DNA of 64,000 nt from Geomesophilobacter sediminis (GTDB taxonomy: Bacteria > Desulfobacterota > Desulfuromonadia > Geobacterales > Geobacteraceae): positions 1 to 64,000 of the forward strand of contig NZ_JAEMHM010000026.1 of the NCBI RefSeq assembly GCF_016458275.1, in the 5' to 3' direction. This document shows positions 13,923-22,408 of the stretch, one piece after another (positions within the stretch are counted from its first letter, which is position 1; every line of letters begins with the position of its first letter). The notes under the pieces are model-generated. The model saw nothing but the letters and a program-made list of their open reading frames with translations, was not told where the DNA came from and ran no database searches. Both the position numbers and the translations under genes were made by a program.

Positions 13923-16090
13923 ACGCCTACGCCTACCTTGCCACCGGGCGGATGATCTCCCTCGCCGAGGGGCTCTCCAAGCTGCGGATCCGGGTCCACG
14001 GCCGGGAGAACCTTCCCAAGGGGTCCATCGTCTTCGTGGTGAACCACTTCACCAGGATCGAAACCCTCATCCTCCCGTACCACATCCATCAAGCCACCGG
14101 GGCTACCGTCTGGTCCCTGGCCGATGCCTCCTTCTTCGAGGGGCCCTTCAGCAGTTTCCTGGAGCTGGTCGGAGCGGTATCCACCCGGGACCCGGACCGC
14201 GATCGCCTGGTCGTGAAGAGTCTCCTTACCGGGGAGGCGAACTGGGTCATCTTCCCGGAAGGGAGGATGGTAAAGGACAAGGGGGCGGTGCAGCGCTCCT
14301 TTTTCGGCACCGGAAAAAACGGCCGGCCCCATTCCGGCGCCGCCGCGCTCGCCATGCGTACCCAGTTCTACCGGCAGCGGCTGCAGGCCCTGGCGCAGCG
14401 CGCCCCCGAGGAGGCGGCGCGGCTCCAGGAGCTGTTCCAGATCACCGATCTCGCTCCGGTCGTCTCCGGCAAGACCTGGATCGTCCCGGTAAACATCACC
14501 TACTATCCGCTCCGGGCCCACGAGAACCTCCTCACCTCCGTCGCCGATTTCTTCATGAAGACGATCTCCAGCCGCCTGCGGGAGGAGATGCTCACCGAAG
14601 GGAGCATGATCTTCAACGGGGTCGACGTGGACATCCGCTTCGGAGAGGCGCTCGACGTCTCCGCGCAACTCACCGATTCCGACATCCAGAGTGACATCGC
14701 CTCGCCCAAGCCGCTCGATTTCGACGACCGGCTCTATTCGCTCCCGGCGATGCGGCGTGGAGCCGTCCGGCTGATGGACCGGTACATGGCGGCCATCTAC
14801 GGGATGACCACCGTCAACCACGACCACCTCTTCGCTTCGCTGCTGCGGGCGCTTCCCTTTCGGACCATCACCGAAGACGATTTCCGGCGCCGGGTGTTTC
14901 TCCTTGCTTCGAGTTGCCTGAAACGAAGCGGAGTCGCCTGCCATCACAGCCTGGACATCGGACAGGTCGCCCTGCTGACCGACGATCGCTACAACAAGTT
15001 CCGCGACTTTTTCCTGCTGGCCCAGGAAACGGCGGTGCTCACCCGGCGTGACGGAGTCCTGGTCAAGGACCGGGATCGCCTGTCGGCGCGCACCGATGTG
15101 CATCGGATCCGGCTGGAGAATCCGATCGGGGTCATCGCGAACGAGGTGGTGCCGCTGGGATTTTTGCAACGGGAGGTCCGGATCATGGCGTGGCTTCCGG
15201 AGTGGGTGGTCCGGCGCCGGGTCGCCGAACTCCTGGAGCGCCAGGCGCGGGAGGAATTCGAGATCGACTACGCGGCTTTTTACCGTCCCGGCGAGACCAA
15301 GGAGCGCTCCGTCGGGGCGCCGGTGCTCTTGCGGGGGCGTTCGCGGCGCGTCGGGGTGGTGCTGGTGCACGGCTATCTTGCGGCGCCCCGGGAAGTGGCC
15401 GAACTCGCGCAGTATCTGCAGCAGCAGGGATATTGGGTCTACCAGGTGCGCCTGAAGGGGCACGGCACCTCGCCCGAGGACCTTGCCCGGCGCAAGGGAA
15501 AGGAATGGGTGGAGTCGGTGGATGCGGGGTTTGCCCTGATGAATGCCCTCTGCAGCAAGGTGGTGGTCGGCGGGTTCTCCTTCGGTGGCGGGGTGGCGCT
15601 CGACTGCGCCAGCCGGATCCCGGTCGCCGGCGTCTTCGCCGTCAGCCCGCCCCACCGGCTGCGCGACATCTCATCCCGCTTCGCGCCTGCCCTCACCGCG
15701 TGGAACCGGGTCATGGAGCTCTTCAAATACCAGCTCGGCAAGAAGGAGTTCGTGCAGACGATGCCGGAGCGGCCCCAGATCAACTACGCCCGCCTCCCGG
15801 TCGTCGGGCTGCAGGAGCTGGAGCGCTTCATGCGCGAGTTGGAGCCCAAGCTCCCGCAGATCCGGGTTCCGACCCTGGTGCTGCAGGGGGACCTCGATCC
15901 CGTGGTCGATGCGCGCGGCTCGCGGCGGCTTTTCGAGCTGATCGGGAGCCGCAACAAGGAGTACCTGAGCTTTCCGCGCACCCGGCACGGGATCCTTGCC
16001 GGAGAAGGGGCGGCGGAGATCCACGCAGCGATTGTTTCCTTTCTCGAACGGATCATGGAGGAGTCCCCCGCCGCAGAACTGCCGCAGTGA
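13919..16090 (+). CDS. Acyltransferase-alpha/beta-hydrolase fusion protein
   Basis: A 723-residue two-part enzyme. Residues about 20-330 resemble PlsC-type glycerolipid acyltransferases: NHFTRIET (His43, with Glu in place of the usual Asp of HX4D) and VIFPEGRMVKDKG. A middle region of about 330-480 is not recognised. Residues about 485-715 are an alpha/beta hydrolase with an oxyanion HGYLAAP, nucleophile Ser554 in GGFSFGGG, acid in QGDLDPVVD and a late His in RTRHGIL. The start codon overlaps the GDPD stop. One protein thus appears able both to add and to remove acyl groups; lysophospholipid remodelling is an inference. No transmembrane helices are obvious. Confidence 0.85.
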   Translation: MNAYAYLATGRMISLAEGLSKLRIRVHGRENLPKGSIVFVVNHFTRIETLILPYHIHQATGATVWSLADASFFEGPFSSFLELVGAVSTRDPDRDRLVVKSLLTGEANWVIFPEGRMVKDKGAVQRSFFGTGKNGRPHSGAAALAMRTQFYRQRLQALAQRAPEEAARLQELFQITDLAPVVSGKTWIVPVNITYYPLRAHENLLTSVADFFMKTISSRLREEMLTEGSMIFNGVDVDIRFGEALDVSAQLTDSDIQSDIASPKPLDFDDRLYSLPAMRRGAVRLMDRYMAAIYGMTTVNHDHLFASLLRALPFRTITEDDFRRRVFLLASSCLKRSGVACHHSLDIGQVALLTDDRYNKFRDFFLLAQETAVLTRRDGVLVKDRDRLSARTDVHRIRLENPIGVIANEVVPLGFLQREVRIMAWLPEWVVRRRVAELLERQAREEFEIDYAAFYRPGETKERSVGAPVLLRGRSRRVGVVLVHGYLAAPREVAELAQYLQQQGYWVYQVRLKGHGTSPEDLARRKGKEWVESVDAGFALMNALCSKVVVGGFSFGGGVALDCASRIPVAGVFAVSPPHRLRDISSRFAPALTAWNRVMELFKYQLGKKEFVQTMPERPQINYARLPVVGLQELERFMRELEPKLPQIRVPTLVLQGDLDPVVDARGSRRLFELIGSRNKEYLSFPRTRHGILAGEGAAEIHAAIVSFLERIMEESPAAELPQ

Positions 16091-16255
16091 CTTGGCGCAG
16101 GCAGGCCCGGTCGCATCTTGTGCCTGCACTTTCCGTCGTTTCCCGCCCCCCACGCTTTCTGGAAAGGGGCCTCCCCCGGTGATTTTCCCCCGGTGGCGGG
16201 GTCATCTTGACTGAACCGCTGTTCTTTTCCCCGCTCTTCTGCTACAACGGTGGGT

Positions 16256-16924
16256 ATGCACAGCCCCCATCTCCCCCTGGACATCCTGCGCAGTAGCCAC
16301 TGGGTCTTCGACCTCGACGGTACCCTCACGGTCGCCATTCACGATTTCGCGCAAATCCGGCAGGAGCTCGGGATTCCCGAGGGGGACGACATCCTGGTTC
16401 ACCTTGCGGGACTGCCGAGTTCCGAAGCGCTCCGCAAGCAGGAACGCCTGCTGGAGATCGAGCTCGAACTGGCGGGAAGGACGGAGCCGGCGCCGGGGGC
16501 GGTTGATCTGGTGACAGCTCTTTCCCGGCGCGGCGCCCATATGGGGGTGCTGACCCGCAACACGCGCGGCAACGCGCTGCGCACCCTGGAGCGGATCGGG
16601 GTGCTCCCCTATCTGGACCATGCGGACGTACTGGGGCGCGACGAGGCCCGGGCCAAGCCCGATCCGGACGGCATTTTGCAGCTGGCGGCGAAGTGGGGGA
16701 CTCACCCGGAACGGGTGGTGATGGTGGGGGACTACCGGTTCGACCTGGAAACGGGACGCGCGGCGGGGGCCGCGACGGTACACGTGGATACCACCCGGTC
16801 CTTTCGTTGGCCGGAGCTGACCGACCTGGCGGTGGGAAGTCTCGCCGAACTGGGCGGGGCGCTCCTTGAGACGGGTGCTGGAATCAGGCGAGCTGTTCCA
16901 GTTCGTCGTCGACGATCTGGATGA
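16256..16924 (+). CDS. HAD-superfamily phosphatase
   Basis: A 222-residue HAD hydrolase of the phosphoglycolate-phosphatase type. Motif I is FDLDGTLTV near residue 20, motif II is GVLTRNTRGN (Thr), the Lys is in RAKPDPDGI, and motif III/IV is VVMVGDYRFDLETG. The cap is short and helical. The start is taken as the ATG at 16256; a GTG two codons earlier is possible, and the ribosome site is weak for both. The 3' end overlaps the convergent membrane-protein gene by 41 bases. The substrate cannot be told from sequence. Confidence 0.85.
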   Translation: MHSPHLPLDILRSSHWVFDLDGTLTVAIHDFAQIRQELGIPEGDDILVHLAGLPSSEALRKQERLLEIELELAGRTEPAPGAVDLVTALSRRGAHMGVLTRNTRGNALRTLERIGVLPYLDHADVLGRDEARAKPDPDGILQLAAKWGTHPERVVMVGDYRFDLETGRAAGAATVHVDTTRSFRWPELTDLAVGSLAELGGALLETGAGIRRAVPVRRRRSG

Positions 16925-17324
16925 TTTCGGTATAGATGGCGATCATGACGTGAAGGTCGCACCATTTTTTGGCGACCGAACGGATCAGGTACCCGGCGTT
17001 CACTACCGCACCGGAGAAAAGGCAGATGCCCAGGGTCTGCTCCTCGTCGATGGACATGAGCACCCCCCCGTAGACGGCGAGGCTGATCATGGTGGCGAGC
17101 CAGGCCAGTTCCGGTCCCTTGAAGGGGTTGAGCATCACCTTGGCGAGATCGATGTAGTAACGGCTGAGGCCGAGAACCTTGCGCAGGGATTCGACGATCT
17201 CTTCCCGTTGCTGTTTCAGGTACAGGCAGGCCAGAAAATGGGAAAGGGCCTTCTTTTTGCCGTGGGGAGTCATCCGCTCGGTGACGTAGAACTCTATCGC
17301 CTCGTCAATACTTTCCTTGTTCAT
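16884..17324 (-). CDS. Hypothetical protein with two possible membrane helices
   Basis: A 146-residue protein starting MNKESIDEAIEFYVTERMTP. The amino half is helical and charged (GKKKALSHFLACLYLKQQRE). Two hydrophobic stretches lie at about 74-90 (LAWLATMISLAVYGGVL) and 98-112 (TLGICLFSGAVVNAG). The C-terminal half contains DLHVMIAIYTEIIQIVDDEL. I do not recognise the family. The gene ends inside the last 41 bases of the HAD gene on the opposite strand, and its promoter region is shared with rsgA (about 230 bases). Confidence 0.6.
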   Translation of the reverse strand: MNKESIDEAIEFYVTERMTPHGKKKALSHFLACLYLKQQREEIVESLRKVLGLSRYYIDLAKVMLNPFKGPELAWLATMISLAVYGGVLMSIDEEQTLGICLFSGAVVNAGYLIRSVAKKWCDLHVMIAIYTEIIQIVDDELEQLA

Positions 17325-17554
17325 GGCGGCACCTCATGCTCAAGATCTACTGCAGAGCGTCAGACGGTGCAATTCTCATCGGGCGCCTTCTGACATAACT
17401 TCGGGCTACATGCTTAAGAATATGGTGGATAAAGAAGAATCTGTCAACGGACCCGTGTGGGAAATATAGGAGAAAAGGCCGTGGTTGGGAGCCGGCTGGC
17501 GCCTTTGAGAGAGCGTCGGGCGGCATCCTGTGACAGCGGCAGCGCGGAGTGCAT

Positions 17555-18472
17555 GTGAATGTGAAGAAAGACGCAGTGAGCAGCAAGCATGACCTCCCCG
17601 GGGTGATCGTCTCCCACTTCGGAATTTCGGTCGAGGTTCTCTTCCCGGACGGCGAACGGCGCATGGTACGGGTGAAACGAAATTCCGGCCATGTCGTGGG
17701 TGATCTGGTGACGGTCCGGGGCGAGGTGCTGACCCGTCAATCGCGGCAATCCGAGCTGCGCCGCCGAGACGTCCGCGGCGGGATCCACCTGGTCGCCGCA
17801 AATCTCGATGTGCTCGGTATCGTGGTCGCTCCCCTCTCCCCGACCGGGTTCATCGATCGCGCCGTCGTGGCTGCCCGCGCCGCAGGCCTCGAACCGTTTG
17901 TGGTCGCGAACAAGTGCGACCTTCCCGGTGGGGGCGATTTCGCCGCCGCGGTACGGCAGACCTACGACGAGCTTCCCGTGTTCGCCATCAGCGCGAAAAC
18001 CGGGGAGGGGCTCGCCCCGCTGCGCGAGTTCTTCCATCAAGAGCACCGCGGCGCCTTCGTCGGGAGTACCGGGGTCGGGAAAAGCTCGCTTTTGAACGCG
18101 CTTTGCCCCGGGATCGATCTGAAGGTCGGGGAAGTGAGCGAATATCGGCGCCTCGGCCGGCATACCACGACCGTCTCGTCGCTGCACCGGCTACCCGAGG
18201 GGGGGGAACTGGTCGACACCCCCGGTTTTCGCGACTTCGGCCTGGTCGACATCTCCTCCGAGGAAGTAGCCCACTATTTCCCCGGTCTGGAGAAGGCGGA
18301 AACGGCGTGCCGGTTCAACAACTGCCGGCACCGCTCCGAGCCGGGCTGCGCGGTGGTGCCCCTCGTCGAAAAAGGTATCGTCACGGCCGAGCGGTACCGC
18401 ACCTACCTCACCGTTTTAGGCGAAGCGGAGGCTGCCGAAGAGGCGGCGCGACGCGCCCCGCGCCGAAGCTGA
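17555..18472 (+). CDS. rsgA: Ribosome small-subunit-dependent GTPase A
   Basis: A 305-residue circularly permuted GTPase that helps late 30S subunit maturation. An N-terminal OB fold (about 15-75) precedes the G domain in permuted order: NKCD (G4), then GSTGVGKSSLL (G1), and DTPGFRDFG (G3). A C-terminal zinc knuckle CRFNNCRHRSEPGC is present. The start is uncertain among three GTG codons (17549, 17555, 17561); GGAG lies 5 bases before 17555, the best spacing. It is followed 47 bases later by the spermidine-synthase-like gene. Confidence 0.93.
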   Translation: MNVKKDAVSSKHDLPGVIVSHFGISVEVLFPDGERRMVRVKRNSGHVVGDLVTVRGEVLTRQSRQSELRRRDVRGGIHLVAANLDVLGIVVAPLSPTGFIDRAVVAARAAGLEPFVVANKCDLPGGGDFAAAVRQTYDELPVFAISAKTGEGLAPLREFFHQEHRGAFVGSTGVGKSSLLNALCPGIDLKVGEVSEYRRLGRHTTTVSSLHRLPEGGELVDTPGFRDFGLVDISSEEVAHYFPGLEKAETACRFNNCRHRSEPGCAVVPLVEKGIVTAERYRTYLTVLGEAEAAEEAARRAPRRS

Positions 18473-18519
18473 TTCCGGTCGGCCCGGCAGTATCAAGCAT
18501 CCCGCAGGAGATTATATAT

Positions 18520-19215
18520 ATGGCACAACCGTGGAAGGTTCTGGACCGGATCGAGACCGAGGAGGGGCCCCTGGAGCTGCGGCAGCGCGGCGCGCGGGAC
18601 TTCCTCATCACCATAGGGACGCAGGTCCTGATGAACAGCGCGCTGCACCGCTCGGAAATGGCGCTGGGAGAGTTGGCCTGCGGTCATCTGAAGGATGCCG
18701 CGGCCCCGCGGGTCCTGGTGGGGGGGCTCGGGATGGCGTTCACTCTGCGCGCGGTGCTGGACCAGCTCCCTCCCACCGCCGAGGTCGTGGTGGCCGAGCT
18801 GAACCCGGTGGTGGTGACGTGGTGCCGGGGCCCGCTCGCCGAGCTGACGGCAGGGGCGGTGAACGATCCCCGGGTAAAGGTCGAGATCGGGGACGTCGCC
18901 GCGATCATCCGGAAGCGCTCCGGTTCCCCGGAACGTTTCGATGCCGTGGTCTTCGACCTCTATCGCGGCCCCCACGCGAAGACCGACAAGATCGCCGACC
19001 CGCTCTACGGCTCGGTGGCCATCGAGGTTACCCGCTCGGTGCTCAAGACCGGCGGCATCTTTGCCATCTGGGGCGAAAACTACGACGCCGCCTTTGACAA
19101 GCGCCTGCAGGCTGCCGGATTCTCCGTTTCCAGTCACCGCCCCGGATACGGCGGGCTGCGCCACGTGGTCTTCCTTGCCAAGATGAAAGCGCGGGAGGCG
19201 GGGCGGCGCCGCTGA
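18520..19215 (+). CDS. Spermidine-synthase-like methyltransferase-fold protein
   Basis: A 231-residue protein of the polyamine aminopropyltransferase superfamily. The ATG has GCAGGAG 9 bases upstream. It shows the nucleotide-fold elements RVLVGGLGMAFTLRAVLDQL, EVVVAELNPVVV, and FDAVVFDLYRGPHAK, where spermidine synthases carry the DxxD gate-keeping loop. At 231 residues it lacks most of the usual N-terminal beta barrel. No speD or speA gene is nearby. It belongs to the short spermidine-synthase-like group of uncertain substrate; true polyamine synthesis is not shown. Confidence 0.75.
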   Translation: MAQPWKVLDRIETEEGPLELRQRGARDFLITIGTQVLMNSALHRSEMALGELACGHLKDAAAPRVLVGGLGMAFTLRAVLDQLPPTAEVVVAELNPVVVTWCRGPLAELTAGAVNDPRVKVEIGDVAAIIRKRSGSPERFDAVVFDLYRGPHAKTDKIADPLYGSVAIEVTRSVLKTGGIFAIWGENYDAAFDKRLQAAGFSVSSHRPGYGGLRHVVFLAKMKAREAGRRR

Positions 19216-19478
19216 CCAGCCCGCCCCCGCTGACCAGCCCGCCCCTGCTTCCCCAGCAGTTCCCTCTTCGCCTGCACCCTTTCCCACCGCACCCGCTTCC
19301 ATCCCTCCCGGACCAATCCCCCTCCCCAGGCCGCCGGCGGCATCGTGCCGGCGCAACCAGGCGTGGCACCGCTCGAAAACCCCAGTCCTCGTACGCATCT
19401 TCATTGCATAATCCAAAGTCGCCGGTATATTTAAAAACGTTTCACAAAAACTTTCTAATGTGAACGTGGAGGGCGGCA

Positions 19479-21326
19479 ATGCAACAGAGCACCCGAGAGC
19501 CTGTCGAACGTCAGCCCGTGGAGGAGATCCCGAGCCACGACCATCTGTGCCTCCTCTACCAGGGGGAGGCGGAACTCATCCCGGCGGTGGTCTCCTTCAT
19601 CGAAAAGGGGGTGAAGGGGGGCGAGCGCTGCCTGTACTTCAACTCCGGCGAGCAGCTCCTGGACCGGGTTCTTAAAAACGCGGTGGCGGCCCAGAAAAGC
19701 GGCGTGAAGGTGCTGGTCTCCTTGTCCCGCGAGGAATCCTGGACCCGTGGCGGAGGCTTCGACGTCGGCCGGGTCATCGCCTATCTGACCGAGCTGGCGA
19801 TGGCAGCGGGGAGCGAAGGATTCAAGGGGGTTCGTTTCATCTGCGACATGGGATGGGCGGTTTCCGAGCGGGTGGGGGGGGAGGTCCTGATGGACTTCGA
19901 GGCGCGGTTGAACGGCTTCGTGGTGCAGCATCACGCCTCCGTGCTTTGTCTTTACAATCGCACGGTCTTTGCTCCGGAGCTTCTCCTGGAGATCGTGAAG
20001 CTGCACCCGAACCTCGACTTCGGCGGCAAGATCTGCCCAAACCTGCTGCACGTCCCTACCGAGCAGTTCCAGCATCCCTCGCGCCGTGCCAGCGAACTGG
20101 AGATCTTCATCGGGGCGATGCGACGGGCCTCTGCTGCGGCCCTGGAAGCCAAGCAGCTGCGCCAGGAGCTCGAGCAGGCCTACGCGGCGCTGGCGCGGAA
20201 GATCTACGAGAACTGGCAGGAAGAGGACACGCTGCGGGCCAGCGAACAGCAGATCCACGAGCAAGATGATGCCCTGAAGGAACATAAACGTCGGCTGCGC
20301 ACCATCCTGCAGCATCTCCCCGCGCTCCTGGCCGCCTTCGACGCGGACCACCGGTTGGTTTCCTGCAACCACGAGTTCGAGCGCGTCACCTCGTATCGCG
20401 CCGAGGAGGTGATGGGGAAGCGGATGCGCGACCTCTTCGATCCGGAGGCGGCCGAGGAGATGAGCGCGGCGCATCCCGCGTCCGGCGGCGACTACCGCGG
20501 GCGGGAGTGGCAGATCCGTACCAAGGACGGCGGCTTAAGGTGCGTCTCCTGGTCCAACATCTCAAAGTACGTGACGATAACCGGCTGGCCCAACTGGATC
20601 ATGGGGATCGACATCACCCAGCGGGTGCGGGTCGAGGACCGGCTGCGCGGCCTGAGTTCCGAGGTGAACCGTCACTCCCGCGAACTGGAGGGTTTCAGCT
20701 ATGCCGTATCCCACGACCTGAGCGGGCAGGTGGCCAAGATCAGCGGATTTTGCCGCGAGATGCAGGAGGCCTGCGGGGCGGCTCTGCCGCAGTCCTGTCA
20801 GGCCATGCTGCAGCAGATCAACGACGCGAGCGTGGAGATGGTGGAGCGGATCATGGCGCTGCTTCGGTTCACCATGCTCTTTTCCGGGGATCTTTCGCCG
20901 GAGGACGTCGACCTGAGCGCCATGGCCAACGAGATCGCGGCGCGGCTTGCGGTCCGCGCCGGTGAACGGCCGGTGGTCTTCAACATCGAGGAGGGGATCG
21001 TCGTGCGTGGCGACGAAAAACTGCTCCGCCTGGCGATGGAGCAGCTTCTGGAAAACGCGTGGAGCTCGGCTTTGCGCGAAGACCATCCCGTCATCCATTT
21101 CGGCACCGCGCAGGTGGAGGGGGAGCGGAGCATTTTCATCAGCGACAATGGCGCCCGCGAAGAGGCCGGCTATGACAACCCGTTCGATCCGGGGTGGGGC
21201 GGGACTTCGCCGCTGGGGCGCGGCATCGGCCTGGCGACGGTGCACAAGATCATCTCCCTGCATCGTGGCAAAATCTGGGCCGCTGAAACCGGGGCCAAGG
21301 GGGCGACCCTGTACTTCCGGGTCTAG
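19479..21326 (+). CDS. MEDS-PAS histidine kinase
   Basis: A 615-residue soluble kinase. Residues about 15-190 match the MEDS (DcmR-like sensory) domain: HDHLCLLYQGEAELIPAVVS, RCLYFNSGEQLLDRVL, and a late LHPNLDFGGKICPN. A coiled linker (QLRQELEQAYAALARKIYEN) leads to a PAS domain (about 285-385, ending WIMGIDITQR). The phosphoacceptor is His412 in FSYAVSHDLSGQVAKISGF, and the ATPase has QLLENAWSSA and GRGIGLATVHKIISLH. The usual DNG box reads SDNGAREEAGYD and lacks the normal glycines after it. There are no membrane segments and no partner regulator. It heads a three-gene signalling run. Confidence 0.85.
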   Translation: MQQSTREPVERQPVEEIPSHDHLCLLYQGEAELIPAVVSFIEKGVKGGERCLYFNSGEQLLDRVLKNAVAAQKSGVKVLVSLSREESWTRGGGFDVGRVIAYLTELAMAAGSEGFKGVRFICDMGWAVSERVGGEVLMDFEARLNGFVVQHHASVLCLYNRTVFAPELLLEIVKLHPNLDFGGKICPNLLHVPTEQFQHPSRRASELEIFIGAMRRASAAALEAKQLRQELEQAYAALARKIYENWQEEDTLRASEQQIHEQDDALKEHKRRLRTILQHLPALLAAFDADHRLVSCNHEFERVTSYRAEEVMGKRMRDLFDPEAAEEMSAAHPASGGDYRGREWQIRTKDGGLRCVSWSNISKYVTITGWPNWIMGIDITQRVRVEDRLRGLSSEVNRHSRELEGFSYAVSHDLSGQVAKISGFCREMQEACGAALPQSCQAMLQQINDASVEMVERIMALLRFTMLFSGDLSPEDVDLSAMANEIAARLAVRAGERPVVFNIEEGIVVRGDEKLLRLAMEQLLENAWSSALREDHPVIHFGTAQVEGERSIFISDNGAREEAGYDNPFDPGWGGTSPLGRGIGLATVHKIISLHRGKIWAAETGAKGATLYFRV

Positions 21327-21436
21327 CGCCGGGACGGTCGGTCGTGGCTCAAGGGGAGCTTTTCCGAGTTCGCAAACGCAGGTGCGGGGCCGGCCGGGGA
21401 GTGCGGAGTCGCAAGGACCATCAAGGGGGTGTCCTT

Positions 21437-22351
21437 ATGACCGGGATGCTGGAGGAAAAGGGATTGGCAGAGGGAAAACTGCTGAACGACAAGCAGATGG
21501 TTCCGGAGGTACTGAACAGCTCGTACGCCGTCGACCTCAAAGCTGCCGTCCATACCTCCCTGCAGAGCATACGGAACATGCTTACGGAAAAACCGAACAA
21601 CGAGGATATCGATGCGCTTACCCAGCAGATCGAGCGGCTTTTGACCGAGCAGACCGACCGGCTGGAATCGATCAACCGCGACCTGGAGGCGTTCAACTAT
21701 TCCGTGGCCCACGACCTCTGCGCGCCCCTGACCCGGATCTGCGGCTTCACCAGGGCGCTCCAGGAGCAGTACGGCGACCGGCTGGACAGCCAGGGGTTGG
21801 ATTACCTGGAGCGCATCTTCAAGTCGTCGCAGCACATGAACGAACTGGTCGAGGCTCTGCTGCAGCTCTCCCAGCTTTCCTACCAGAATATCAAGCGGGA
21901 GGTCGTCGACCTTTCCGAGATTGCCGCCGACACGGCACAGGAACTTCGGTCGAGCGCTCCGGACCGGATCGCGGAGTTTCTCATTCAGCCCCGGATCCGT
22001 ACCTTCGGCGACGCCAATCTCCTCGAGATCGTGATCAAGAACCTGATGCGCAATGCCTGGAAATTTACCCGCACCCGGGCCACCACCTTTATCGAGTTCG
22101 GTGCCCGCGATGTCGCCGCAGACAAGGCGTGCTTCGTGCGCGACAACGGGATCGGATTCGACATGTCGGATTGCGAGAAAATGTTCCACGCCTTTCAAAG
22201 GCTCCACAACGGTACCGATTTCCCGGGTAACGGCGTGGGGCTGACTACGGTGCAGCGGATCATCAACCGTCACGGAGGACGAATCTGGGCGGAAGGTGAG
22301 GTCGACAAGGGTGCGACCTTCTACTTCACCCTTCAGTCATGCATAACCTGA
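21437..22351 (+). CDS. Soluble histidine kinase without a sensor domain
   Basis: A 304-residue phytochrome-type kinase. The ATG has AAGGGGG upstream. Residues 1-75 form a helical coiled segment (ALTQQIERLLTEQTDRLESI) rather than a sensor. His92 lies in FNYSVAHDLCAPLTRICGF. The ATPase shows IVIKNLMRNAWKF, RDNGIGFDM, and FPGNGVGLTTVQRIINRHG. It starts 110 bases after the MEDS kinase and resembles its C-terminal half in design, suggesting duplication of the catalytic core. It has no membrane segment and no partner regulator in view. Confidence 0.85.
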   Translation: MTGMLEEKGLAEGKLLNDKQMVPEVLNSSYAVDLKAAVHTSLQSIRNMLTEKPNNEDIDALTQQIERLLTEQTDRLESINRDLEAFNYSVAHDLCAPLTRICGFTRALQEQYGDRLDSQGLDYLERIFKSSQHMNELVEALLQLSQLSYQNIKREVVDLSEIAADTAQELRSSAPDRIAEFLIQPRIRTFGDANLLEIVIKNLMRNAWKFTRTRATTFIEFGARDVAADKACFVRDNGIGFDMSDCEKMFHAFQRLHNGTDFPGNGVGLTTVQRIINRHGGRIWAEGEVDKGATFYFTLQSCIT

Positions 22352-22408
22352 CGCGAAACCGTGCCACGGTTCAGCTGAGGGGCGCGGCGCCAGGCAGGGA
22401 GAGAAACG

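Noticed and set aside
13631-15655. A 674-residue minus-strand reading across GDPD and the fusion gene
   Set aside because: It is an antisense shadow; the product is His/Pro/Arg-rich with no domain, while both plus-strand genes show catalytic motifs.
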